From: Gari tellinella
Taxonomy: Eukaryota > Mollusca > Bivalvia > Cardiida > Psammobiidae
Reading direction: 5' to 3'
Assembly: GCA_922989275.2 (NCBI GenBank)
Contig: OV277861.1
Span: forward strand, 43,997,623-44,061,622
Length of the DNA stretch: 64,000 bases
The notes under the pieces were generated by a model, which saw only the letters and a list, made by a program, of their open reading frames with translations, was not told the DNA's origin and did no database searches. The translations under genes were made by a program, and so were the position numbers. Shown here piece by piece: positions 54,192 through 63,966 of the stretch. Position 1 is the first letter of the stretch. Every line of letters starts with the position of its first letter.

Positions 54192-55426
54192 GTATGACTA
54201 AATACCGAATATGAAATTTAATATAATGAGCATGTTTAAGAATTATTTCAATGATAGACCTTAATTGTCTGCCACGAACACGAATAAAAACCGAAAATGA
54301 ACACGAATTGGACTTAGTTATACGTACTAAAACATGTTTTCCATGTTGATATTCGACGATATTGGTATTGAAAGTACATGTAGTTATTTAATGAAAACTA
54401 ATCTGGAAAACGTTAATAGATCTATAGTGTTTAAAGATTTTTTATATATATAAAATGAGACGAATATGAATAATGTCCGCAAATATGAATGTAAGTACCT
54501 AATATGAATTGTAAATTTTTAATTAAAACAAAGATATTGATACATGTACAAATATATAGAATTTCAAGGACGTGGTCTGCGAATGTAGGTCATCGTTATT
54601 ATTTTATGCCCCCGCGATGTTCAGTCGGGGGCATACTGTTTTACCCCTGTGAACCGGATTTTGATCTGCTTTATTTTTTCACAAAATTACAGTCAGTTTA
54701 AGTTAATCATTGCAACTAATATTCCTCTTTTGCACCCCAATAGTGCATGCTTAGTGTTATTTGCTTCCTTCAAATATATACCGTACGTCCCTTGTCATTG
54801 CGAGCGTATTATGTACCGTTCGCGCGGTATAGCTCTAAATTGTTTTGTAATATATATTCTTAATGCAAAAAAACAAACCTAAATAGTCCCACCATACTTA
54901 ATTGGAGAAGGAAAAGGAATGATCTATTTGCAGTTTCAGGGCTCTGTCAGTCAAAGACTGTCCCGTATCATTAAAATGGAAGCTTAACACAGGTTTTAGT
55001 CTAAACGAAGTCTTTCAAACACAGTGGGGTGTAACGGGTGCATATCTAGTTTACGTGCGATCCTCTAAAAGTAGAATATGTAACTAACTTATTTTTGGTT
55101 GTAGTTGACGAAAAAATTATAAATATGTTCAGAATGATATATTTACTCTGCTTTCAAAATAAATTTCATAGCTGTCGTTAGGCCTTTGTTAGATCTTTTG
55201 TCGTTCTTCAAAGAATATTAAATAGTACATAGAGCGTATGAACGGACGGAGATACACTCACATCTGTATTAAGCGACCATATGACATATCATTATATCAA
55301 CATGCATACTTAATATAGGATTAAAATGATACAGAAAGCTCCCAAATGGTAGTTTTCTGTATTACATGTGATCGTGCATTAAGCAGTCATTCTGTTGTTA
55401 GAGGTACAAATGTATCATTAATATAG
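54192..55426. other. Mostly unassigned, with small repeat fragments
   Basis: AATATGAAT recurs at 54460-54510. A TGCCCCCG...CGGGGGCA hairpin at 54607-54634 is a motif that also occurs near 61335. A diverged F hairpin (ACAGAAAGCTCCC...TTTTCTGTA) lies at about 55330-55390. No gene recognised. Confidence 0.4.
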
Positions 55427-55671
55427 TACAGTGGAGAATGTGTTATTCTTTCCCAATAAACGCGTTTACGCTAAAACTATTATTTCCCGTGCAAACAGTT
55501 TGGAGCCAGATCAGACGCCGGGTAACCCGGCGTCTGATCAGGTTCCAAACTGTTTGCCACCAAGATAAACATGAATTATAAGAATTGTCTAAAAGTTGTA
55601 CTTTTCTACGTTTTAGTGCTTTGCGTACGTTTGCGTTTAAACGGGTAAAGAATAACAGATTCTCCACTGTA
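55427..55671 (+). mobile_element. A-family MITE
   Basis: TACAGTGGAGAATGTG to GATTCTCCACTGTA; hairpin at 55493-55557. Confidence 0.95.
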
Positions 55672-55739
55672 ACTGTCTAATACATGTTCGGCTATATAGA
55701 ACACTTTACAGACGGGGTGTTTAACTATTATCATGCTAG

Positions 55740-55985
55740 CGGTGAAACCATGGCAACCTTTGCAAATAGTTTAGATCCTGATGAGACGCCGCGTAACGCG
55801 GCGTCTCATCAGAATCCAAACTGTTTGCCACTCTGGTTCTATTTTGAAAAGAAATTTGGGAAATTCTATCCTTAGAAAGTAGCAGACGAATAAAGTACCC
55901 AGCATGCAAAGAGTTGAGAAATGTTTCATCTTGTCTGCATAGTGTCCCGTCATAAATCATTTCAATAAAAAAATGACTTTGAATC
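55740..55985. mobile_element. B-like MITE
   Basis: Hairpin at 55763-55827 with GATGAG/CTCATC arms and GCGTAACGC centre. The right side carries AGCAGACGAATAAAG and GCAAAGAGTTGAG; the ends are diverged. Confidence 0.65.
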
Positions 55986-56371
55986 AGCCCCTTCCCTACC
56001 ATGATATTGTCTGCTGAAGAACTGTCGTCTGCAAACAAAATTCTCCAATTTCATATAAAAACCAATTTGATTGGAGAAAGATCACACGGGGCGTTAAATA
56101 GTTTGGACCAAAATCGGACATATTGTTACTCGGCGTCTGATCTGGATCCAAACGGTTTGATAGGTCAGTGAATTCAAGATTGGTAAGGTATATAATTTGT
56201 TTGACTATATTCGAATGATGTGATATAATGTGATATACAACCCCCGTTGGCAAGGCAATGGTGTGGTACATTGCATAGTTCTTTCATATATTTCTTGCCA
56301 AATTATCTCTGATAAAGTGTTAATAATGCATATATTTATATGGCTTTGTGCACCATTAATATTGCCCGTGT
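55986..56371. mobile_element. B-like MITE, then unassigned sequence
   Basis: CCCTTCCCTACCATGATATT and GTCGTCTGCA precede a broken hairpin near 56096-56160 (TTGTTACTCGGCGTCTGATC). From 56180 to 56371 I see nothing recognisable. Confidence 0.55.
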
Positions 56372-56592
56372 TTAACCTTTTGCATACCATCGGCGAGACT
56401 GAGAAAACTATTCGCAAACAGTTTGGATCCTGATGAGACGCCGAGTTACTCGGCGTCTCATCAGGATCCAAACTGTTTGAACATTCTGGTCCTTTTTCGA
56501 AAAGGACGTTTTCAAAAAAGTTGAGTTTTAGAACAGCACAATCTAGCAGATGGCAATTGTTGCAGACGGCAATATAGTCCCAAGCGTTCAAA
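56372..56592. mobile_element. B-family MITE
   Basis: TTAACCTTTTGCATACC at the left; hairpin at 56415-56479 with GATGAG/CTCATC arms and GAGTTACTC centre. GCAGACGGCAATATAG lies near the right end. Confidence 0.75.
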
Positions 56593-56599
56593 GAGCTCA

Positions 56600-56832
56600 C
56601 AATGACGTCATAAAGCGCGTTTGCAAACAGTTTGTGTCCTGATCAGACGCCGCTAAACGCGGCGTCTGATCAGGACCCAAACTGTTTGACGCTCTTTTCG
56701 ATATCTATTAAGTCATACAACCTTAAATCTAACTTTGAAACGTGTCTTGCAGACAACAATACTGAAGCAGACGACAATAAAGCGGCGAGGAGGAAAAAGA
56801 CCTCCCGAATAATTTGATCATGAAAGGGTTAA
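56600..56832. mobile_element. B-family MITE
   Basis: Hairpin at 56622-56688 with GCTAAACGC centre; GCAGACGACAATAAAG and CATGAAAGGGTTAA at the right. A right-end fragment of the same subtype lies at about 59150-59268. Confidence 0.75.
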
Positions 56833-56947
56833 CCAAATATTTTTGAAAGGATGTCGAGAGGGCTGTCAGTAAAGATGTTATCACTACTATAAGTGATACT
56901 GTCAGTCATTATCTAGCTCATTTCACCCATTAACTTCTAGTAACGTG

Positions 56948-57152
56948 TAAACCCTTTCCCCTATAGAAGCACCTTTTGGCGCGTTCAGTTTATTCCTGCG
57001 CTGAATAAAATAGTTCCAATTTATACTGTCATAAATATTTATCATTAGATTTTTTTTCTTAATTCTAGCAAATGGTAGCCTAAACCATAAAGCGCATCCT
57101 GCTTTTGGCATATAGTTTCAATTTTAGAAACGACTATGTGGTAAAGGGCTAA
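56948..57152. mobile_element. D-family MITE, degenerate
   Basis: AACCCTTTCCCCTATAGAAG at the left and GACTATGTGGTAAAGGGC at the right. The hairpin is reduced to AAAGCGCATCCTGCTTTTGG. Confidence 0.6.
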
Positions 57153-57179
57153 TGCGTCATATAAACAGTGCAGGCCTAC

Positions 57180-57362
57180 CTATATACGTGTTCTGCATGT
57201 GTACAAAGTGTAGACACATATCAGAGGGCTCCTGCAGGAGCCCTCTGAACAGGGTCTGCACTGTTTGTCATTTTTGCATTATATTGTATAAAACAATCTA
57301 TATAGTCAAACTTACATGGGAAAGGGAATCGTACATTTGAAGTTTCTGGGATAAATGAGTTG
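57180..57362. mobile_element. E-family MITE, diverged
   Basis: Hairpin near 57205-57268 with GGGCTCCTGCAGGAGCCC; AGTTTCTGGGATAAATGAG at the right. Confidence 0.7.
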
Positions 57363-57381
57363 AGCGATAGTGTAAAAGAAG

Positions 57382-57738
57382 ACTGCTTTCATACTGCTTT
57401 AACTCTTTCCTCCCTGAAACTTTAAATGGACAATTCCAGTTTCGATTTAAGTCTAGTCCATTTCTGGCTTTTAAGGGTTGTTTTTGTCCATTTTTGGCAT
57501 TATGACAAACAGAGAAGACCCTGATCAGAGGGCTCCTTTCGGAGCCCTCTGATCTGGGTCTTCACTGTTTGCACAGGACAAGTGTACTATTCACATGTAC
57601 ACTGTTTTAATAGGGCGCCAATATGCGGGACTAGGGTTCAAAGGGTTAAACTACATTGTTCTTTTAGTTTAAACAATACTTTCTTCTAAATAAAATATTG
57701 TTTAAACTAAAAGAACACTGAAGTTTAAAGCAGTATGA
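57382..57738. repeat. Palindrome with an E MITE in its left arm
   Basis: GCTTTCATACTGCTTTAA at the left pairs with TTAAAGCAGTATGAAAGC at the right; inner arms TTCTTTTAGTTTAAACAATA and TATTGTTTAAACTAAAAGAA flank a 17-nt loop. The E element sits at the TTAA of the left arm only. Confidence 0.9.
57399..57649. mobile_element. E-family MITE nested in a palindrome
   Basis: TTAACTCTTTCCTCCCTGAA to GTTCAAAGGGTTAA. Hairpin at 57504-57571 with GGGCTCCTTTCGGAGCCC. The untouched right arm of the host palindrome shows the empty site with one TTAA. Confidence 0.95.
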
Positions 57739-58041
57739 AAGCAAAGCAAGAATGTGCTTTACTTTCAACCTGCCTTAAAGCGACTCACAACCAGCTGGTG
57801 TATTTGCAAATATAAAAGAAACTACTTAAATAAAACCAAATGTGTAGCATTATCGTGCATCTGGCATTAGAAAAATATGATCAGTCTAAAAACAACCATT
57901 TTTTTTTTTTTTTTAGATATTTTCCTTCGCTTTCGACGCAACAGAAATTGATCACGGGCTAAGACATAAACCCAAGCCGAATTATTTACTCTACATCGCT
58001 ACACACTGAAGTACATTAAATCGATATCAAAGCTATGAACA
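57739..58041. other. Unassigned, with an 18-nt T tract
   Basis: The T tract is at about 57899-57916. Sequence near 57830 resembles that near 27526; both precede tRNA-like units. Confidence 0.4.
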
Positions 58042-58128
58042 GCCCTGTGGTCGAGTGGGCTAAGCGGTTGAATTATTTTTCTACTCTGTCTCCGCATGCC
58101 GGTCCCGGGTTCGAATCCCACCAGATCT
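58042..58128 (+). pseudogene. tRNA-like sequence with a long variable region
   Basis: A-box-like GTGGTCGAGTGGG at 58047 and B-box GGGTTCGAATCCC at 58107 are near consensus; the extra length suggests Ser or Leu tRNA ancestry. The acceptor ends (GCCCT and AGATCT) do not pair and no T run follows directly, so it is more likely a SINE head or relic. Confidence 0.5.
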
Positions 58129-58363
58129 CAATAAAACATTTTATTGAAATACATTTAAATATTTTTTAAACAGAATTTCTTATCCTAAACTAATTCTTAC
58201 CCGTTTATATCAGCGTTTGACATAACTTTACAAATTACTATTTTTTAATGCTAAATCTGGTTGCGAGCCTTTTTAAAAAGTCATCTGCTTTAAATACAGA
58301 CATAAAGGGCGTTATCATATAGAATTAGGTAAAACAGAAACTTGTTTCTAATCTCACACACCA
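58129..58363. other. Unassigned
   Basis: AT-rich sequence between the tRNA-like unit and a G MITE. Confidence 0.4.
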
Positions 58364-58606
58364 GGTGTCAGTTTCATAAAACTTCGTACGACAAATGTTG
58401 TCGTAAGTCAGATTATAAAAGTCTCAATTATAATGTATTTCTCCACTTAATCCTGTCTTGTGACATCTCTTTGGAATCGTCTTGGAAAGACGATTCCAAA
58501 GAGATGACGCAAGACAGGATTTGATAGAGAAATCAGAAATTAAATGTATTTTAACATTTTGACTTACGATCGTTTTTGTCGTACGAAGTTTTATGAAACG
58601 GACCCC
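58364..58606. mobile_element. G-family MITE
   Basis: GGTGTCAGTTTCATAAAAC to GTTTTATGAAACGGACCCCC. The centre is a palindrome TTGGAATCGTC / GACGATTCCAA. Confidence 0.85.
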
Positions 58607-58898
58607 CGACTATTTAAACTGGTTTTAATAACACGCGGTGGTACCACCCGCTTACAACTCCGTTACAATGAGGCGTGCTTCAGAACGAGTTTTGGTACAG
58701 ATTCTATCCGATTTGTGTTACGGCTTCTGCACCGTGCAGCGTGTGTAAACATATTTAGGTACATTTTGCATTAGAAAAAGATGATAAGAAAAGCAGCAAG
58801 CTCTAAAATGAACTTAATGATTTACTTAAAATTGCTGTTATCGCGTTTCAAGCATCGATCTGCGTTGAATACTGGAAACAAGTCTGACATTGAATATG
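58607..58898. other. Unassigned
   Basis: No gene or repeat recognised. Confidence 0.4.
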
Positions 58899-59090
58899 GC
58901 ACAGGTGCTTGTATTGTATGTATGTTGTTGCCCCTGTGTATGTAGATCTAGATCGTTCAATTTTTTTATATTTTTTTTTAGTTTAAATGGTAACTCTGTA
59001 TATGTATATTATATATACATATAGAGAGTTAAACGATCTAGATCTACATACACAGGGGGAACAAACAAACAATACAAACACCTGTGGAAT
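58899..59090. repeat. 190-bp imperfect palindrome
   Basis: CACAGGTGCTTGTATTGT pairs with ACAATACAAACACCTGTG (with one bulge), CCCTGTGTATGTAGATCT with AGATCTACATACACAGGG, and the centre is a TATATGTATATTATATATACA run. No terminal TA or TTAA duplication seen. Confidence 0.85.
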
Positions 59091-59867
59091 ATGGTTGCTT
59101 AAAGCGCATTTGCAAAGTTTTGATTGCCACTTGTTTCGAAATTTCGTCAGTTCTACTGCCTTAAATCTAACTTAGAAACGACATCGCAGACAGCAATATT
59201 GAAGCAGACGACAATATGGCGGTGAGGGGGTACAAATCTCACGGTAAATTTGATCATGAAAGGGTTAACTCAATAATACCCACTGCATGTGACATTTTGA
59301 CTCACGAATTGTCATAAAGTGTCAAACAGTTTCGATCTCAGCTATGAAAAAACGTAAGTAAAATCACAAGAGAGATAACTCTATTTGTGTGTAAGGAAAT
59401 GTTTGAAACGAGTAGTATTTCTTACATATTGCATTTTAGGCACAACAAATACCACCCAGTTTGGCCAGTACATGTACTTTGCTATACAACACTGTAATGA
59501 CATTATTTAATACCAGTCCCCTACTGTAAAACTGAAGAGGGTGGTTACTAAGGTTTTTACAGTACACTTTAAAGACGAGTCAACTCGCTGCTAGAGTTCA
59601 TTGAGTTAAATATATGTACTGGCTAAGGAGATATGTATTAATTTAAGGAATAATATACTGAACACTCCTGTAAAATATTAAAGTCATATAGCAAATTTCT
59701 GCCCAATATGTCAAAGCATGTTAGGAACAAAACTGTGTTCAATAAACGCGTATGACCCCCGTGTCATCCTTAACAATATATTCCTTAAGAATATATTCCG
59801 ACTATTTCTAAAGTCCAAATTAGGTCAAGGTCAAATTAAGGTTAGGTAATATGGGTATTAGTGTTTT
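59091..59867. repeat. B right end, otherwise unassigned
   Basis: GCAGACGACAATATGG and GATCATGAAAGGGTTAA mark a B right end near 59200-59268. AATAAACGCGTATGACCCCC near 59740 resembles AATAAACGCTTATGCCCCC near 60738, part of another repeat family. No gene recognised. Confidence 0.45.
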
Positions 59868-60210
59868 CTTCTGACCTGTCAGAGATATTTTTAGATTGGA
59901 ACATTCTCAAATTTTAAAAGGGATTATCACCGTACTCGTTGATTTCGGTAAGGTAAGCCAGGGATACGGAAAGCTGTATTTATTGTGTGTAATGTACAGT
60001 AGAGAAGACGGTATTATTTTCCGAATAAACGCAAACACAATGCACTAAACTGTAGAAAATTGATTTTATCTTTTTAATCTGGGTGGCAAACAGGTTGGAG
60101 CCTGATCAGACGCCGGGTTACCCGGCGTCTGATCTGGCTCCCGGACCTGTTTGCAACGGAGATAATAGTTTTTAGCATAAACACGTTTATTGAGAATGAA
60201 TAGCATATCA
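59868..60210. mobile_element. Q plus A compound, second copy
   Basis: TTCTGACCTGTCAGAGAT starts it; an A MITE runs from TACAGTAGAGAAGACGG at 59995 to about 60210 in the minus sense, hairpin at 60088-60151. Q sequence, junction (GTGTGTAATGTACAGTAGA) and A match the inverted copy at 16905. Confidence 0.75.
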
Positions 60211-60390
60211 GTAAAATTAGCGCAGCTGTCTCGTGCTGCACAAGGATCATGCTTATCTCTCAAGTTGGAAAGTGTACGACTACAGTAGTGCAACGATCGG
60301 ATGGCGTTGTTTACAAAACAGTGCGATTGTAAACAAAGAAAATTAGTTAAATTACCGATAAGTACAAGTTTGAACACCATACTAATATAT

Positions 60391-60462
60391 GCTGTATTGG
60401 CGTAGTGGTTATGCTGTTAGACTTTCACGCAGACGTTTCGAGTTCGAGTCCTACATTCGGTG
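60391..60462 (+). pseudogene. tRNA-like unit, left
   Basis: A-box TTGGCGTAGTGG at 60397 and B-box GAGTTCGAGTCC at 60440, then a run of nine T at 60464. GACTTTCACGC recalls the Glu anticodon loop, but stems do not pair well. Confidence 0.55.
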
Positions 60463-60779
60463 ATTTTTTTTTATATAAATTTCAAATTAACGACGTTCTG
60501 TTTCACTTCCCACATATTTTCATTCTCACATATTCGTTAGTTATATCATTGAGTCTGTTTTCCATTATCGTTGCAATTTTACATCGTGCAGTTATAGGGT
60601 CAAAACACATCTTAGACAACATTATGAATCTCTTTATTGTTTGTGATATTACTTGACTTACTCATTCTATCCATGTTTAATTTAAACTACGTTTATCAGC
60701 TCATATCAGTGTAATATAAACAAGACTGCGCGTTCAATAAACGCTTATGCCCCCAGTGGCATCCTTGACAATATATTCT

Positions 60780-61320
60780 GAATCTTTTCTAAGTCCAAAT
60801 TAGGTCAAGGTCAGGGTCAAACTGAGCATTGGTGGGTTAGTAATGGTCCAAGGCAACAACTGTATAAGTATCAAAGCATTGTAGTCAGTTGTGTTGATGC
60901 TAGACGAAACGGTAAAATCTAGTTAACCAAGAAATAGCCTATTTAAAATTTTCTAAGTCTAAATTAGGTCAAGGTCAAGGTCAAAGTTTGGTGATGTTGG
61001 TGAGTTGGTAATGGTCCAAGGCAACAACTGTATAAGTATAAAAGCATTGTAGTCAGTTGTGTTGATGCTAGACGAAACGGTAAAATCTAGTTAACCAAGA
61101 AATAGCCTATTTAAAATTTTCTAAGTCCAAATTAGGTCAAGGTCAAGGTCAAAATCAAAGTTTGGTGATATTGGTGGATAGGGAATGGTCCAAGGCAACA
61201 ACTATATAAGTATCAAAGCATTTGGGTAAGCGATGTTGATGCTAGACGAAACGGTAAAATCTACTTAACCTTGTTACGGACGGACGCACGCACGGACGGA
61301 AAGACGGACGGACGGACAGG
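60780..61320. repeat. 165-bp tandem repeat rich in AGGTCA, with an ACGG tail
   Basis: CTAAGTC(C/T)AAATTAGGTCAA starts at 60789, 60953 and 61121. Each unit has AGGTCAAGGTCA and GATGCTAGACGAAACGG. It ends with ACGGACGG runs near 61275-61318 and a TGCCCC...GGGGGCA hairpin at 61333-61360. More copies lie at 63355-63730. Confidence 0.85.
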
Positions 61321-61382
61321 ACAATTACTATATGCCCCGCATCTGTCGATGCTGGGGGCATAAAAAGAAAAAAAGAAAAGTG

Positions 61383-61472
61383 GTGCTCTCTAGGTTCGAA
61401 CTCACGACCCTCAAAAGTAACTAATTATAAGTACAACTAGGCAGCACGCTTATCCACTGCACCATGCAGTCA
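61383..61472 (-). pseudogene. tRNA-like unit, right
   Basis: On the minus strand: A-box-like GCATGGTGCAGTGGATAA (61450-61467) and B-box-like AGTTCGAACCT (61392-61402), followed by a T-rich stretch. The distance between boxes is longer than usual. Confidence 0.5.
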
Positions 61473-61753
61473 CACAGGCCACTTGCTTTGATTTACCAAT
61501 ACAACATGTCGCAGTTGTATTTATCGTTATTTTTCTTTGTTTACATACACAATGTTTTGTAAACAACGCCATCCGATCGTTGCACTACTGTATTGTTGTG
61601 TTTTATTAACCTGTCAAAATTTAAATAATGACACGCTGGTTGAACATGCTATATTTAGCTTCGGTCTATATCGATGGTTTCCGCTAGTTTTTCGGGTAGG
61701 TAGGGGTTGAAACAAAAAGTCAATATTTAGAATAAAATTTGAATACCTATATG

Positions 61754-61822
61754 TCTTCGTGGTCGAGACAGTACAGTAGTGTTTTACTTAGTACATGTAT
61801 GGCCATGAGTTCGAGGAGGATT
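61754..61822 (+). pseudogene. tRNA-like unit, left, degenerate
   Basis: CGTGGTCGAGAC at 61758 and GAGTTCGAGGAGG at 61807 have A- and B-box spacing; the B box has two mismatches. Confidence 0.35.
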
Positions 61823-62272
61823 TTGTTTTCATTATCTTTTTTTTGTGCATTCAAGTCTGCAAGAAGGAGAAGATGAATGGATTGAAATCCCTTTGGATCT
61901 TATTTATGTATCATTCACGAAGAGTGTACCTATACACCTGTCCCATACAAACAGAAAATACTACGACCAGAGGGTTCCTGAAGGAGCCCTTTGATCAGCG
62001 ATACACTGTTTGCCATTTAGTTGATAAAAATAGATTAGAATTAATTGCAACCTGGAATAGTCCATTAAAGATTTCAGTGATAAATGAATTAAGGCATTTG
62101 TTATCTAGGTTTGAGAGGTCACATTCTACATACATTTAAAACTTTTAATGGTTTACAAAGTGTAACGTTTAGGTTATCTATGGCACATTTTGTATTATAG
62201 ATCACTTTGTTGATCTATTCAAGTAAACTGTTTGAAAACAAAATTGAAAAAAAACAAACAAACAAAAACCTA

Positions 62273-62343
62273 ACGGGGATCGAACCCACAACTTTCATTC
62301 TTTTACAAGTAGCCGTACTCGCTACCAACTACTCTAACTCGAT
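62273..62343 (-). pseudogene. tRNA-like unit, right
   Basis: On the minus strand: TAGAGTAGTTGGTAGC (A box, 62321-62336) and GGGTTCGATCC (B box, 62278-62288), then T-rich sequence. Acceptor ends do not pair clearly. Confidence 0.5.
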
Positions 62344-62663
62344 TATTGATTTGAATTCGACACAGAATACACAATATCCTTCAGTTCCTATCCGTAAATC
62401 AAAACGGAAAGTATCGACATTATACCGAAGCTAAATATATTCTTTCAGTGACGTATGAATATTCAAATTTTGACAGGTCAATAAAACCAAACAATATATA
62501 GATCCGATGTTATTGTCGATAAGGTTTGACCTGACGGTTCATGCATATTCCGTCTTTTTCCGTAAGTTATTCGTTAGCTTCCGAAAACAACTACAGTGTA
62601 TTGAGAATAGACAATTCAACGGTGACTCGAACTGGAATAGTGTTATCGGTTATAGATAAATAC

Positions 62664-62735
62664 AGTCGGTGATGGCTCAGTGGTAAGGTCGCCGCGCTAC
62701 CAAGGTAGAGGTTTTGGGTTCGATCCCCGGTAGAG
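62664..62735 (+). pseudogene. tRNA-like unit, left
   Basis: A-box TGGCTCAGTGG (62673) and B-box GGGTTCGATCC (62717) match the consensus. TACCAAGGTA replaces a normal anticodon arm and the ends (GTCGGTG and GTAGAG) do not pair. Confidence 0.55.
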
Positions 62736-63089
62736 TTTTGTATTATTTATTGAATATGTACATGTACTTTTTTTAAAAATACGGATAGACGCATGTAAAC
62801 CATGACATTCATGCAATTGCATGTACATGTATATGAAATAGAGTACAGTGCTACTTGCCTAGGAAAAACTTGGCTAGAAAACTGGTCCAAAGAACACCAC
62901 GTTATGCAAAACACTCCCAGGAAGCACTATGCGTTACTTTTGTATTTCGTCAAGCATCAAAAGGCATCAGGCAGCAGGCCGTTTTTCAAAAAAATTGCTG
63001 ACTGATTTATTTTAGTTTCGTTTAAGGCATACTAAACTTTTAAATTTTTACTATTTAAAAAATATTTACAGCCGAAGTTTACAAACAGT

Positions 63090-63161
63090 ACCGAGAATCG
63101 AACCCATGACCCTTCCACAACGAGTCATTAACGCTATCCATTCAGCTATTGCAACACAGTG
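63090..63161 (-). pseudogene. tRNA-like unit, right
   Basis: On the minus strand: TAGCTGAATGGAT (A box) and GGGTTCGATTC (B box, 63095-63105). GTCACTG at its start does not pair with CTCGGT at its end. Confidence 0.55.
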
Positions 63162-63288
63162 ACTTTTGGTATCGGCTAAGGTATATATCAATAAAGTATC
63201 CGGAAACTCCCGATTGTACCGCCGATTGTACCAACGAAAGCTGACGGAAAGTGATGACCGTCAGGTCAAACCTTATTGATAATACCCT

Positions 63289-63748
63289 GTTATCTATTTA
63301 CCATTATGAACTATTCTGTTCTAAAAATAACTCTGACAGGTTAGAAAAATCGAACAATAGATTGGTAATGGTGTAAGGCAACAACTTTATTAGTATCCTA
63401 GCATTCTAGTCGGCAGTGTTGATGCTAGATGAAACGTTCAGATCTAGTTAACCAATAAATAGCCCAATGCATTTAAAATATATGAGTCCAAATTAGGTCA
63501 AGGTCAAAATCGAGGTTGGGTGATATGGGTGACTTGGTATTTGTCCCAGGCAAACAGCTGTATAAGTATCCAAGCATTGTAGTCATTAGCGTTTACCCTA
63601 AAAGAAACAGTAAAATCTAGTAACCAAGAAATAGCCCATTTAAAATAGTCAAAATTAGTTAAAGGTCAAGGTCAAGATCAAGGTTGAGTGATAATGGTGG
63701 ATTGATAATGGTCTTAGCCAACACTCTATAGTGCTTGCAATATAACAC
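63289..63748. repeat. Diverged AGGTCA-type repeat
   Basis: Two units with GGCAACAACTTTATTAGTAT / AACAGCTGTATAAGTATC, GATGCTAGATGAAACG and TCAAGGTCAA match the array at 60780. CTCTGACAGGTTAGAAAAAT near 63332 resembles a Q end. Confidence 0.7.
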
Positions 63749-63966
63749 ATTCAACCCTAGCGAAAAAGTGTAAATGTGATGATTACACTTGTCCTATGCA
63801 AACAGTGTAGACCCTGATCAGAGGAATCCCTCTGATCAGGATCTACATGTACACTGTTTGTCATTTGAAATATATTGTGAAAACCAACCATTAATAGTCA
63901 TAAATGGACTAGACATATTTTGAAATGGAATTGTCCATTAAAAGTTTCAGGGATGAATGAGTTATA
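63749..63966. mobile_element. E-family MITE
   Basis: TTCAACCCTAGCG at the left; GGGATGAATGAGTTATAA at the right. Hairpin at about 63799-63859: CAAACAGTGTAGACCC with a shortened centre GAGGAATCCCTC. Confidence 0.8.

Larger units (their letters stand above)
60281..61592. mobile_element. TIR element with two inward-facing tRNA-like units (1.3 kb)
   Basis: TACAGTAGTGCAACGATCGG at the left and its complement ending at 61592; pairing extends about 60 bp through GGATGGCGTTGTTTACAAAA. TA flanks both ends. A tRNA-like unit on + starts 110 bp inside the left end and another on - lies 120 bp inside the right end. The middle holds an AGGTCA-rich array. No transposase seen. Confidence 0.85.
61600..62488. 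mobile_element. TIR element with two inward-facing tRNA-like units (0.89 kb)
   Basis: TTTTATTAACCTGTCAAAAT at the left pairs with ATTTTGACAGGTCAATAAAA at the right, one mismatch; ATATTTAGCTTCGGT near 61651 pairs with ACCGAAGCTAAATAT near 62425. A degenerate + tRNA-like unit and a - tRNA-like unit face inward. An E-like hairpin (GAGGGTTCCTGAAGGAGCCC) sits in the middle near 61970. Confidence 0.8.
62510..63288. mobile_element. TIR element with two inward-facing tRNA-like units (0.78 kb)
   Basis: ATAAGGTTTGACCTGACGGT at 62520 pairs with ACCGTCAGGTCAAACCTTAT at 63257, and TTCCGT / ACGGAA motifs follow inside. It starts about 20 bp after the previous TIR element. tRNA-like units lie at 62664 (+) and 63090 (-). 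Confidence 0.85.

Noticed and set aside
58042..58128. Functional Ser/Leu tRNA
   Set aside because: A and B boxes are good but the acceptor stem does not pair, so it is listed only as tRNA-like.
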